Assembly (NCBI RefSeq): GCF_900116805.1 | Contig: NZ_FPBV01000014.1 | Span: 1 to 64,000, forward strand | Direction of reading: 5' to 3' | DNA length: 64,000 nucleotides | From: Paenalicyclobacillus macrosporangiidus | Lineage (GTDB): Bacteria; Bacillota; Bacilli; Alicyclobacillales; Alicyclobacillaceae | Shown here: one piece after another, positions 19,203 to 27,565 of the stretch | Layout of the letters: each line of letters starts with the position of its first letter | Numbering within the stretch: the first letter of the stretch is position 1 | Made by a program: the position numbers and the translations under genes | Notes under the pieces: generated by a model | What the model was told of the DNA's origin: nothing | Databases searched by the model: none | What the model saw: only the letters and a program-made list of their open reading frames with translations

Positions 19203-20186
19203 ATGAAGCTGCTGGTGACTGGAGGGGCTGGCTTTATCGGTTCACACGTGGCCGAACACCTGCTTCGCTCAGGACACACCGTCACCGTCCTGGACAATCT
19301 GTCCACCGGGAGCCGGCGGAATGTCGAGGACCTCCAGGCGTACGACCGCTTTTCGTTTGTGGGCGGCACGGTCCTCGACGCGAAACAGGTGAATTCGCTG
19401 GTGAAGGAACACGATGCGGTGTTCCATCTGGCGGCCGTGGTCGGCACCAAGAATTGCATTGAAAACCCCATCGACCTGATACACAGCAACATCATGGGAA
19501 CTGATCACGTCGTCACGGCCTGTTTCGAACACGGAAAAAAACTGGTTCTCGCCTCGACATCGGAGGTCTACGGACGGTCGGAGCAAGTCCCGTTTCGCGA
19601 GGACAGCCCGAGGGTGTTCGGCCCCATCCACTCAGACCGCTGGTGTTACGCCACCACCAAGACGCTGGACGAATACTTGAGCCTGGCCTACGCCAAGCGA
19701 GGCCTTGCGGTCACCATCCTGCGTTACTTCAACATTTACGGCCCGCGCGCCAATCAGAGCCGGTATGCCAATGTCATCCCGTCCTTCATCCGGCGCGCGT
19801 TGAACCATGAGCCGCTGCCCATCCACGGGACGGGAGAGCAAACGAGGAGCTTCACCTATGTGAGCGACTGCGTCGCCGCTACGGTTGCGGCGCTCGCGCC
19901 GTCGGCCGACGGGGCCGTGATCAACGTCGGCGCGGAAGAGGAAATCAGCATCAAGGCGTTGGCCAGGACCATCATTCGGCTGTCGGAATCCCAGTCCACC
20001 CTGGTTCACGTGTCCTACGAACACGTCTTTGGGCGCGGACACGAGGACGTTTCCCGGCGCGTCCCGGATGCCTCACGCGCGCGCCAGTTGCTCCACTTCA
20101 ACCCGACGGTGACCCTGGAGGACGGCCTGCGGAAGACCATTGAGTGGTATCGAACGGCCGAGGGATATGGACACGATATCGATTGA
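19203..20186 (+). CDS. NAD-dependent sugar epimerase/dehydratase (extended SDR)
   Basis: A 327-residue extended short-chain dehydrogenase acting on nucleotide sugars. The NAD motif GGAGFIG is at 7-13. STSEVYG supplies the active-site serine or threonine, and Tyr149-x3-Lys153 (YATTK) is the catalytic pair. ILRYFNIYGPRANQSRYANV and the later RSFTYVSDC are typical of UDP-sugar 4-epimerases and UDP-glucuronate decarboxylases. It lies 15 bases after the dehydrogenase, so it probably converts the uronic-acid product further. The substrate cannot be fixed from sequence. GAGGAG precedes the start. Confidence 0.9.
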   Translation: MKLLVTGGAGFIGSHVAEHLLRSGHTVTVLDNLSTGSRRNVEDLQAYDRFSFVGGTVLDAKQVNSLVKEHDAVFHLAAVVGTKNCIENPIDLIHSNIMGTDHVVTACFEHGKKLVLASTSEVYGRSEQVPFREDSPRVFGPIHSDRWCYATTKTLDEYLSLAYAKRGLAVTILRYFNIYGPRANQSRYANVIPSFIRRALNHEPLPIHGTGEQTRSFTYVSDCVAATVAALAPSADGAVINVGAEEEISIKALARTIIRLSESQSTLVHVSYEHVFGRGHEDVSRRVPDASRARQLLHFNPTVTLEDGLRKTIEWYRTAEGYGHDID

Positions 20187-20216
20187 AAAAGCCGAAATAA
20201 TTGGAGGAATCAGGTG

Positions 20217-21824
20217 ATGGAGTCCATTCACAGGGATACAAGCAAACGGCTGGCCATCGTGGTGCCTGTCTCGAACGAGGCAAGAACCATCCGTTCGGTC
20301 CTGGCTGAACTGCTGAAACTCCAGCCGGACGATCTCATCGTCGTGGAGAACGGCTCCACGGACGGCAGCGGGCAAATCGCCAAGTCGATGGGCGCCAGGG
20401 TCCTTTCCTACGAGACGCCGCTGGGCAACGACGTGCCCAGGGCGGTGGGTGCGCTGGCTACGGATGCGGACATCTACCTGTTTACGGATTCGGACCTTGT
20501 GATTCCTGCGGAGCAACTGCTGCCGCTCATCGAGGACATCGAGTCCGGCGCCGACATGGCCATGAATGCCATCGACTGGTGCGCGCGGTATCCAAAACCC
20601 GACGCCCCGTCCATCGCCCGCTACTATCTCAACCTCTGCTTGGGCCGGCGCGATCTCGGTTTGGAAAACGTGCTGACCATCCCGCATGCCTTCAGTCGGA
20701 AGGCGTTGGACCGCATCGGCAAGGAGGTGTTGGCCAACCCGTTGCTCGCGACGGCGCTCGTCATCTACGAAGGCCTGGCCGTCACGGTGCCGACGCAGTA
20801 TAACGTCCTCGACAAAAACCGCGCCCGCAAGGCGCACATGACGCTGCCGGGCGACAAGCTGCCCTACGCATACCAGCGCATGCACGGTGACGCCACGGAG
20901 GCGTTCGCGCACCTGTTCACCCGGAAAGGGCCGAGGTTCGGATTCGGCCCCGGGTTGCAGGACCGGTCCGCCTATGACAACCGTCACCTTTACACGGCAT
21001 CGTGGGTGCCCAGTGCGAAGCCCGTGACGGAGCCGGACGTCACGCTGGTCCTGTCCATCTCCCACGGCACGGTGCCGCTGCGCCGCTTTCTGGAGCAGAT
21101 GAAAGACCGGTACCGCTTGATCCCGGTCGTACACAGCGCCGAGGCCAAGGTCACCCAATTGCTCGAGCGCCTCGACATCCCTTACATTCATATCCCGCAC
21201 TTCGTCGGGCACAATGTGGCGTTTGCCATCGGTGCCGAACAGGTGCAGACGCCCATCGCGGTGTTTCACGACACGCTGCAGCCGCTGGACCACTACGAGA
21301 TCCACCCCTTTGCGGCGCCGATTCGCGCCGGAAAGGCGCACGTCGTGGTCAATGATCAGTCCATGTATGTGGGCAGGCTCGAAGGCATGTCCCCCGTGCT
21401 CATCGGCAATTACTACCTGAACATCGTCGCCAATGAGCCCGAATTGACGACTTCCGCCATCAACCTCCCGCCGTACGGCATCCACGTCCCGTCCTTCCGG
21501 GACATCGGCTGGGCCGCGCTGATGAACCCCTCGCTGGCGCAGATAGTGGCGCTGGAGAGGGGCCTGACGGTGATTCCCGGTCTGCACCTGGATATCGCGC
21601 ATCGCACGAACGTGCACTGGAGGCCGGTCCTGATGGACGAAAACACGCTCATCGGGGACCAATTGGAGAGTCTGTACTATTGGGTGACCAAGTACGGCTA
21701 CCGAGGAGGTTTCAACGACGGCAACCGGCAGCGCCACGTGATTCCGGCAGGACACCCGGCATACCTCGTCACACCGCCGGTCGGGCAACCCCATGTCGAC
21801 CTACACGAAGTCCTCAGCCACTGA
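20217..21824 (+). CDS. Two-domain glycosyltransferase (GT2 N-terminal domain)
   Basis: A 535-residue soluble protein without membrane helices. Residues 1-250 form a GT-A family 2 domain: LAIVVPVSNEARTI, VVENGSTDGS and the metal motif DSD in LFTDSDL. From about 260 to the end a second domain begins with VTLVLSISHGTVPLRRF. It looks like another sugar-nucleotide-binding fold (HDTLQPLD stands where a DxD might be), but I do not recognise its family. GGAGG precedes both GTG 20214 and ATG 20217. As third gene of the cassette it probably attaches the sugar made by the two upstream enzymes to a cell-surface or spore-surface acceptor; that is inferred. Confidence 0.82.
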   Translation: MESIHRDTSKRLAIVVPVSNEARTIRSVLAELLKLQPDDLIVVENGSTDGSGQIAKSMGARVLSYETPLGNDVPRAVGALATDADIYLFTDSDLVIPAEQLLPLIEDIESGADMAMNAIDWCARYPKPDAPSIARYYLNLCLGRRDLGLENVLTIPHAFSRKALDRIGKEVLANPLLATALVIYEGLAVTVPTQYNVLDKNRARKAHMTLPGDKLPYAYQRMHGDATEAFAHLFTRKGPRFGFGPGLQDRSAYDNRHLYTASWVPSAKPVTEPDVTLVLSISHGTVPLRRFLEQMKDRYRLIPVVHSAEAKVTQLLERLDIPYIHIPHFVGHNVAFAIGAEQVQTPIAVFHDTLQPLDHYEIHPFAAPIRAGKAHVVVNDQSMYVGRLEGMSPVLIGNYYLNIVANEPELTTSAINLPPYGIHVPSFRDIGWAALMNPSLAQIVALERGLTVIPGLHLDIAHRTNVHWRPVLMDENTLIGDQLESLYYWVTKYGYRGGFNDGNRQRHVIPAGHPAYLVTPPVGQPHVDLHEVLSH

Positions 21825-21922
21825 CGGCTCTCCACCGCCCCTCAACCCCGGCCGTGCCGTGATGCGCACGCTCAGGTCCCGCCCCCGTACGGGTATGCGG
21901 GCAAACCCTGCTCATGCGCCAA

Positions 21923-21951
21923 AACCCGCAAGGCGAAACGCCTTGCGGGTT
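21923..21951 (+). terminator. Terminator hairpin after the glycosyltransferase
   Basis: A 13-bp stem (AACCCGCAAGGCG at 21923-21935, partner at 21939-21951) is followed by CTCTGG. The stem core ACCCGCAAGGC and the trailing GGGTTCTCTG are the same as in the copZ terminator. Confidence 0.75.
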
Positions 21952-21960
21952 CTCTGGTCC

Positions 21961-22387
21961 GGGAAGCAAGCCTGTAAGCCGAGTTCTGTACTCCCGTGCT
22001 GCAGGCGGCATCATACCGGCCATGCGGGTTGGCAGCGGATGCCTCGCACGAACGGAGTGACAACCATCTATCTAGGCCGACTGTTGCCAGCCGGCTCGAG
22101 CGACCTACCCGAGCGCGTGGCGGGCCACCACATGTGCGCTCCTATCCGGTCTTGCTCCGGGTGGGGTTTACCTAGCCAACCTGTCTCCAGGTTGCTGGTG
22201 CGCTCTTACCGCACCGTTGCACCCTTGCCTGTGAGGCCGAAGCCTCCATCGGCGGTCTGCATTTCTGTGGCACTTTCCCTAGGATTGCTCCCGCCGGACG
22301 TTATCCGGCACCCTGCCCTGTGGAGCTCGGACTTTCCTCTCGTGCGGCCTTTCGGCACTGCACCAGCGGTTGTCCGGCTTACTCCCC
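21961..22387 (-). ncRNA. rnpB: RNase P RNA, class A
   Basis: The minus strand reads through all conserved RNase P RNA blocks in order: GAGGAAAGTCCGAGCTCC, CAGGGCAGGGTGCCGGATAA, AGGGAAAGTGCCACAGAAA, GGTAAGAGCGCACCAG, GGTAAACCCCACCCGGAGC, then AGATAGATGGTTGTC and CAGAACTCGGCTTACA. Helix P1 pairs GTAAGCCG near the 5' end (22375-22382) with CGGCTTAC near the 3' end (21974-21981). The GGTAAGAGCGCACC and GGAGCAAGACC segments are those of class A, not the class B form of Bacillus. It processes tRNA 5' ends with the RnpA protein. Ends are estimated to within about ten bases. Confidence 0.96.
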
Positions 22388-22402
22388 GTTGAAGCACAGG
22401 AT

Positions 22403-22431
22403 ATTATACGCCCGTACCGTCATGGCGTCAA
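22403..22431 (-). promoter_or_regulatory. Sigma-A promoter of rnpB
   Basis: On the minus strand TTGACG (22426-22431), a 17-base spacer and a perfect TATAAT (22403-22408) predict a start at about 22396, a few bases before the 5' helix of rnpB. Confidence 0.93.
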
Positions 22432-22451
22432 CATCCGATCCGGCGTCCACG

Positions 22452-23576
22452 TCAGATCCACTGAAACGGGTCCTCCGGCACGTCTGCGATCTCGATGGTC
22501 ACGCCATCCGGCAGCTCGCGTGCAAGCCTCTCCCGGATCTTGTCCAACACCGGCCGCTCCAATGCGGCGTGTGTCGCATCCACGATGGCCAGCCCGTCCT
22601 GCCAGGCTTCCGCGACCGTGTGATGATCACAGTCGGAGGTCACCAACACCTGCGCTCCCTTCGCGATCGCGCTGGCCGCAAAACGGCCCCCCGAACCTCC
22701 TAGAACCGCCACGCGCTCGACCGTAAGCTTGGGGTCTCCCGAAAACCGGATGTGCGCCAGCCCGAGCCGTTCCCGAACGTGATCGGCGAAATCCCCCAGC
22801 GGCATGGGCCGGAACAGTCGCCCCACCCGGCCAATCCCTGAAACCTTCCCCATCAATTGCAACGGGTAGATGTCGTACGCCACCTCTTCGTAAGGATGCG
22901 CTTCCAGCATCGCCCGGACGACCGGTTCGAGCTTCGACTCAGGCACCACCGTCTCCAGGCGTACCTCAGCCGCCCGTTCCAGGCGGCCCACCTCGCCGAG
23001 AAAGGGTTGAGCGCCCTCCAGGGGCAGGAACGTTCCCGTCCCTTCCGTGTTAAACGTGCAGTGGCTGTACGCACCGATGTGCCCCGCGCCGGCCGCGCAG
23101 ACCGCCTGCAACACCGCCTCGTGGTGAGAAACCGGCACGAAGACCACCAGCTTGCGCAACCCCTCCGTCCGCGTCCGCTCCAGCACTTCACACTCCGACA
23201 AGCCGAGGCGCTCCGCCAGCACGTCGTTGACGCCGCCCTCCGCGATATCCAGGTTGGTATGGGCGTTGAAGACCGCGAGATCGTGCGCCAGAGCGGCCGC
23301 GATGGTCCGGCCTCTGGCCGTCCCGGTATCGATGCGTTGGACCGGCCGGAAGAGCATCGCGTGGTGGGTGATCAACAGGTCTGCGCCCGCGGCCACCGCC
23401 GCGTCAATCACCGCCGGATACGGGTCGAGCGCCAACCACACCGATTGCACCGGCTTGTCCAATCGGCCGAGCTGCAGCCCCACCACATCCCGTTCCATGG
23501 CGAGCTCAGGTGGCGCAATCCGGTTCATGATGTCGATCACGTCGCGCACCGTACACACTGGGCGCATCCTCGTCAT
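22452..23576 (-). CDS. Nif3-like dinuclear metal centre protein (YqfO type)
   Basis: The 374-residue protein has the Nif3/DUF34 fold interrupted by a central PII-like insert (about 135-240), as in Bacillus YqfO. Metal ligands are visible in LLITHHAML (69-77), FNAHTNLD and the C-terminal VTSDCDHH and DATHAALE. The biochemical role of this widely conserved family is still unsettled; hydrolase and metal-insertion roles have been proposed. The start at 23576 follows GAGGAGGGGG closely; ATG 23567 is an alternative. Its first 71 bases overlap the end of trmK, a longer overlap than usual. The trmK-nif3 order is conserved downstream of rpoD in Bacilli; here rpoD lies further upstream. Confidence 0.92.
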   Translation of the reverse strand: MTRMRPVCTVRDVIDIMNRIAPPELAMERDVVGLQLGRLDKPVQSVWLALDPYPAVIDAAVAAGADLLITHHAMLFRPVQRIDTGTARGRTIAAALAHDLAVFNAHTNLDIAEGGVNDVLAERLGLSECEVLERTRTEGLRKLVVFVPVSHHEAVLQAVCAAGAGHIGAYSHCTFNTEGTGTFLPLEGAQPFLGEVGRLERAAEVRLETVVPESKLEPVVRAMLEAHPYEEVAYDIYPLQLMGKVSGIGRVGRLFRPMPLGDFADHVRERLGLAHIRFSGDPKLTVERVAVLGGSGGRFAASAIAKGAQVLVTSDCDHHTVAEAWQDGLAIVDATHAALERPVLDKIRERLARELPDGVTIEIADVPEDPFQWI

Positions 23577-24309
23577 CCCCCTCCTCTGCCAACCAACGGT
23601 CCATGGCGCGAATCTGTTCCTCCACGGCGGCGCTCCGGGCCTTCGCCTCGTCGGAGGTGCCGTTCGCCACCCGCTCCCGGACGCGCATCAACCGGCCACG
23701 GTCCTCCTGCACACAGCGCACGGTGGCGGGTGAGCGCCTGCGGAGGAGATACGGCCCGTACTCGTGGCACAACCAGTCCTCCTCCGGCCCCCACCCAAGA
23801 TATCCGGCGTCCGGACACACCGCGCGATCGAAGGCAATCACCTGGTAAAACCGCCCGTCCTCCTCCAGGAGCACCTCATCCCAGATGCCGAAGCCCAGCC
23901 GGCGCATGAACCGGCGGACCTCGCCGCTGGCGTTCATCGGTTGGATGACCACCCGCTGCATCGCCGCGAGGACATCCGGTGCCCGGTGCAGAATCCCCAC
24001 CACCGTCCATCCACCGAGGCCGGAGATCACCGCCACGTCGGCCTCCCCGGGCTCGACGGGCGCCAGCCCGTCCCCTTGCCGTACGGAGATGGCGTGATTC
24101 AGTCCAAACCGGGCCACATTCTCCTTCGCCGCGCGGACGGGACCTGACGCGACATCGCATGCGATGGCACAGGGCACCTGGCCCGATCTCACGAGGGAGA
24201 TGGGCAACAGCGCGTGATCGGTGCCCACGTCCACGGGGCGGGAACCCGCCGGGACGAACCGGGCCACGTGGGACAGTCTGGCCGACAGCCCCTTCGGCGA
24301 CACTGGCAT
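23506..24309 (-). CDS. trmK: tRNA (adenine22-N1)-methyltransferase TrmK
   Basis: A 267-residue SAM-dependent enzyme that methylates N1 of A22 in tRNA. The Rossmann core shows the SAM loop VDVGTDHALLPI, the acidic CDVASGPVRAA strand, and the catalytic-type VISGLGGWTV and VIQPMNASGEVRRF blocks. A C-terminal helical region follows, with an acidic/Arg tail in the overlap with the nif3-like gene. The start at 24309 has AGGAGG nine bases upstream; the frame continues 5' through a G-tract and is not coding there. It is translationally close to the nif3-like gene. Confidence 0.92.
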   Translation of the reverse strand: MPVSPKGLSARLSHVARFVPAGSRPVDVGTDHALLPISLVRSGQVPCAIACDVASGPVRAAKENVARFGLNHAISVRQGDGLAPVEPGEADVAVISGLGGWTVVGILHRAPDVLAAMQRVVIQPMNASGEVRRFMRRLGFGIWDEVLLEEDGRFYQVIAFDRAVCPDAGYLGWGPEEDWLCHEYGPYLLRRRSPATVRCVQEDRGRLMRVRERVANGTSDEAKARSAAVEEQIRAMDRWLAEEGDDEDAPSVYGARRDRHHEPDCAT

Positions 24310-24327
24310 TCCCTGCAACCTCCTGTT

Positions 24328-24338
24328 CCCCCCCCCCC
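24328..24338 (-). repeat. Homopolymer tract, G11 on the coding strand
   Basis: Eleven consecutive C on the plus strand lie between the YdcF-like stop codon and the trmK ribosome site. Slippage here would change leader spacing but no protein. Confidence 0.9.
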
Positions 24339-24344
24339 GGCGGA

Positions 24345-24935
24345 TCACTGCAGGCGGAGCCCGGCCTGACCCGATACGGCATACTTCACGCGGGCCGCCA
24401 CCTCCCGCACCGCATACCGGAATTCACTCGGTCCGGAACGGGCGGCGCACCCGCACGCCTCCATGCCCAGCCGATGGGCGACCGCCATCGCGCGCGGCAG
24501 ATGATAATCACTCGTCACAATCACCGCGGTCCGCAAGCCGCGGGCCTCCATCACCCGTCGGCTGTTGGCCAAATTTTCCCATGTATCCGCCGAATGCCTG
24601 TCTTCTAGGATAACATCGGGCGGCACCCCGTTCAAAATCAGAAAGCGTTTCATGGATCGGGACTCACTGACCGATTCGTCCGGCCCTCTCCCGCCGCTGA
24701 CGATGAGAAAGCGGACGTACCCCCTGCGGTACAGATGGAGCCCCACCTTGAGGCGGGCGGTGAGCGCGGTTCCCGGGCGGTATCCGTCCGTATACGCCCC
24801 GAGGATGATGGCCGCGTCCGAAGGTCTCGGCCGGTAGGCACGGCCCACCTGTCGGGCGCGGTGGGCCAATCCGAAGATGACGAGCGCACCGAGTGCCAGC
24901 ACAGCCACGGCGCCGGCGGCCGCGCGCAACCCCAT
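24345..24935 (-). CDS. YdcF-like DUF218 membrane-anchored protein
   Basis: A 196-residue protein with one N-terminal membrane helix (about 4-24) and a DUF218 domain. The characteristic residues are AAIILGAYTDG near the start, VSGGRGPDE, the acidic DRHSADTWENLANSRR and VTSDYHLPRAM. DUF218 proteins such as SanA, ElyC and YdcF act at or in the envelope; ElyC affects undecaprenyl-phosphate use, but the reaction is unknown. The start at 24935 (or GTG 24938) follows GGAGGGGGT; the frame extends to 24965 without a site. A promoter-like pair lies upstream, so it may start a ydcF-trmK-nif3 unit. Confidence 0.85.
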   Translation of the reverse strand: MGLRAAAGAVAVLALGALVIFGLAHRARQVGRAYRPRPSDAAIILGAYTDGYRPGTALTARLKVGLHLYRRGYVRFLIVSGGRGPDESVSESRSMKRFLILNGVPPDVILEDRHSADTWENLANSRRVMEARGLRTAVIVTSDYHLPRAMAVAHRLGMEACGCAARSGPSEFRYAVREVAARVKYAVSGQAGLRLQ

Positions 24936-24986
24936 CACGACACCCCCTCCGCCCTCCATCGCCATGACGGCCCGGTGTTCGCTCTA

Positions 24987-25015
24987 TTGTACGGGCATGC
25001 TCAGAACGGTAGAAC
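24987..25015 (-). promoter_or_regulatory. Candidate promoter of the YdcF-like gene
   Basis: TTCTAC (25010-25015), 17 bases and TACAAT (24987-24992) on the minus strand lie between korB and the YdcF-like gene. The -35 element is weak. Confidence 0.45.
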
Positions 25016-25028
25016 CGCCTGACCGGGA

Positions 25029-25859
25029 TCAGCCCAGGGTCCCGCGCAGCCACCGGCGCATGCAGTCCGACGGCACGGCATCGGCGGGGCCCGTCTCCAG
25101 GCGTGCGGCCGCGGGCCGGTCGGTTCGCCACAGGACACCGAGCGGGAACGGGTGTGTCTCCAGAAGCTGAATCAACTCGGCGCTGGAACGGGCGGGCGTC
25201 TCCTGATAGAACACCGAGCGCCGGTAGAAGGCGTAATCGTGCGTCTTGTTGAAGACCACACACGGGCTGAACACGTTGACCAAGGCGAAACCCGGATGGG
25301 AGACGGCCTGTTTGAGAAGTTCCACCAGGTGCCGGATGTCGCCCGAGAACCCCTGCCCGATGAAGGTGGCGCCCGCCGACCAGGCGAGCCGGAGCGGATG
25401 GACGGGCTCGTCCGCGTTGCCGTGCGGACTGGTGGATGACCGGTAGCCGGTGGGGCTCGTGGGGGACGTCTGCCCCTTGGTGTTGCCGTACACCCCGTTG
25501 TCCATGACGACGTAGGTGAGCGGCAGGTTCCGCCGCACCGCGTGCACGAGATGACCGACGCCGATGCCGTAGCCGTCCCCGTCTCCCCCGGCCGCGATGA
25601 CCGCGATGTCCGGCCGGGCCGCCGCGATGCCCTGAGCGACCGGAAGCACCCGGCCGTGGGTGGTGTGGACGCCGTATCCGCCGAAATAGTGGCTGATCTT
25701 TCCGCTGCAACCGATGCCCGACACCAACACCACGTCTTCGGGAGCAATCCCCAGTTCCAACAATGCCCGCTGAATGACCTTCAACACCGCGTAATCTCCG
25801 CAGCCCGGACACCAGGTGGGCCGGTTGCCGTTCTCATACGCCTTCAGATCCAGCGTCAT
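25029..25859 (-). CDS. korB: 2-oxoacid:ferredoxin oxidoreductase, beta subunit
   Basis: A 276-residue thiamine-diphosphate subunit of a KorAB-type enzyme, which oxidatively decarboxylates 2-oxoacids (2-oxoglutarate or similar) to acyl-CoA while reducing ferredoxin. Visible elements are the WCPGCGDY motif with C17 and C20, GIGCSGKISHYF, the TPP/Mg motif GGDGDGYGIG and VMDNGVYGNTKGQTSPTS. The C-terminal FSPCVVFN is also conserved. Its ATG overlaps the alpha-subunit stop by 4 bp, giving coupled synthesis. Substrate specificity is not certain; pyruvate- or branched-chain-type relatives share the fold. Confidence 0.92.
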   Translation of the reverse strand: MTLDLKAYENGNRPTWCPGCGDYAVLKVIQRALLELGIAPEDVVLVSGIGCSGKISHYFGGYGVHTTHGRVLPVAQGIAAARPDIAVIAAGGDGDGYGIGVGHLVHAVRRNLPLTYVVMDNGVYGNTKGQTSPTSPTGYRSSTSPHGNADEPVHPLRLAWSAGATFIGQGFSGDIRHLVELLKQAVSHPGFALVNVFSPCVVFNKTHDYAFYRRSVFYQETPARSSAELIQLLETHPFPLGVLWRTDRPAAARLETGPADAVPSDCMRRWLRGTLG

Positions 25860-27532
25860 CCTCGAACCCTCCCGTGCAGGGTCTCACCCGCCGCCTCCAA
25901 GGCGGCCAAGAACGCCTCGACCGTGTAATGCTCGCCGTCGTAGCGCCGAACCGTCCGGCATCCGCCATCGGGTACCGTGGTGGCCAACAGGTGCGCCAAC
26001 TGCCCCGTGGCGTTGTATTCGCACACCACGACCTCTCGCGCGCCGGCCACGGCAGCCAGCAGCCCGTCCGCAGGCACCGGCCACAGTTGACGCAACAGGA
26101 CACCGCGGTACAGGTCGGGGTGCGCCGCCACCGCCGCATGAATCAATTCCCCCATCGCCCCGGTCCCCACCAGACACACAGGCGCTTCCGGTGAGCCGAC
26201 CGGGGTGAGCGGGCGGTCGTACCGAACGCAATGCACCTTTTCCAGCCGGCGGCGGTGCAGCGTCGGCCGAACGGACTGAAAATCGGGCTCCATCCAGCCG
26301 CGCTCGTCGTGCTCATCGCCGCTGGCGACATACCCCCCGCCTCGCACCCCCGGCACCGTCCGCCATGGCAGTCCGCCGTCCTCCGCGGCAAAACGCCTGT
26401 ACCCGTGGACGGACGCAGGAGGGAGCACCGTGCGCCCGCGCAACGCCGGCACGCGCATCAGCGCGTCGTTCACCGTCTCCCACGGAACGCTGATGCGCCG
26501 CAGCGCCAGATCGAGATCGAGCGCGACCAACACCGGACACTGATGGAGGTCGGCCAAATTCAGGGCCTCCTGGATCACGGCGAGACAGTCGACCACGCCC
26601 GTGGGGGCCAGCACGATCCGCGGGAACTCCCAGTGGCCGGCGTAAAGCAGGTGGCGCAGATCGCTTTGCTCCGTCTTCGTCGGCATGCCGGTCGACGGAC
26701 CGCCGCGCTGGTTGTCGACCACTACCAGCGGGACTTCGATGGTCGCGGCGTACCCCAACCCTTCCGTCATCAGATCTATCCCCGGGCCGCTCGTCGCGAC
26801 AAATGTCCGCATGCCCGCGTAACTCGCTCCGATGGCCATGTGGATGGCCGCAATCTCGTCCTCCACCTGGTACGCCCTGCCACCGACCTCCGGCAACCAG
26901 GCCGCCATGTACTCCAAAATCTCGGAGGCGGGGGTGATGGGATATCCGCAGTAGATGCGGACGCCCCCGTGAATGGCCCCGAGACACAGCGCATCATTGC
27001 CCGACAGGATCGCCGTGTCCGGCGCGTCGGACGCCTGCACCGGTCCCGAACTTGTGGAACCTGCGGCTTTCGCATATCCCCGATGCAGCGGTTCAAGATT
27101 CACGCGCTGATGAAAGTGCGCCATGGCGGCCGCCTGCACGTCCTCCGGCGAGAGCCCTAGCTTGCAGGCCACGACGCCGAGCGCCCACAGGTTGAAACCG
27201 ACGGGATCCAGGACATCCCGATTGGCATTCGGGACCCCGTCGACCGTCGCCGCGCCGTACAAACCGGTGACGTGCCGCACCCGGTCGCGGTACCGCTCCG
27301 CCGCTTGGCGATCCCACACCACCGCCACATCGACCGCATGCAGACGGGCTGGGGCCTCGCCGCCCGTGTCCTCGTCCACGTACGCCTCGAAACTCGTCAG
27401 TCCGCCGCGAATGATGGTGGAAAAGTCGCGCCACGTCCGGAACCTGCGGCCGTTGGCCCGTAGGACCTCGGACAGGATGGCGCCGGCCGTCTCGACGCCC
27501 TGCCCCGTATAGCCACAGATGGCGATCACCAT
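25856..27532 (-). CDS. korA: 2-oxoacid:ferredoxin oxidoreductase, fused gamma-alpha subunit
   Basis: A 558-residue fusion. The N-terminal gamma domain (about 1-175) begins ICGYTGQGVETAGAILSEVL. The alpha domain follows from about 185 (GNDALCLGAIHGG, then YPITPASEILEYMA, EDEIAAIHMAIGASYAG, TSGPGIDLMTEGLG). The C-terminal transketolase-like part carries CLVGTGAMGELI. This gamma-alpha arrangement is standard for two-subunit KorAB enzymes. It lies 33 bases downstream of an acyl-CoA dehydrogenase gene, so the cluster may serve breakdown of branched amino acids or fatty acids, with electrons going to ferredoxin. That link is inferred. Confidence 0.93.
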   Translation of the reverse strand: MVIAICGYTGQGVETAGAILSEVLRANGRRFRTWRDFSTIIRGGLTSFEAYVDEDTGGEAPARLHAVDVAVVWDRQAAERYRDRVRHVTGLYGAATVDGVPNANRDVLDPVGFNLWALGVVACKLGLSPEDVQAAAMAHFHQRVNLEPLHRGYAKAAGSTSSGPVQASDAPDTAILSGNDALCLGAIHGGVRIYCGYPITPASEILEYMAAWLPEVGGRAYQVEDEIAAIHMAIGASYAGMRTFVATSGPGIDLMTEGLGYAATIEVPLVVVDNQRGGPSTGMPTKTEQSDLRHLLYAGHWEFPRIVLAPTGVVDCLAVIQEALNLADLHQCPVLVALDLDLALRRISVPWETVNDALMRVPALRGRTVLPPASVHGYRRFAAEDGGLPWRTVPGVRGGGYVASGDEHDERGWMEPDFQSVRPTLHRRRLEKVHCVRYDRPLTPVGSPEAPVCLVGTGAMGELIHAAVAAHPDLYRGVLLRQLWPVPADGLLAAVAGAREVVVCEYNATGQLAHLLATTVPDGGCRTVRRYDGEHYTVEAFLAALEAAGETLHGRVRG

Positions 27533-27565
27533 GTGTCGTCCCTCCTCGCCTCCCTTTGCACGTCG

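Noticed and set aside
21793-22392. Possible 199-codon gene on the plus strand
   Set aside because: The region is the RNase P RNA gene on the other strand.
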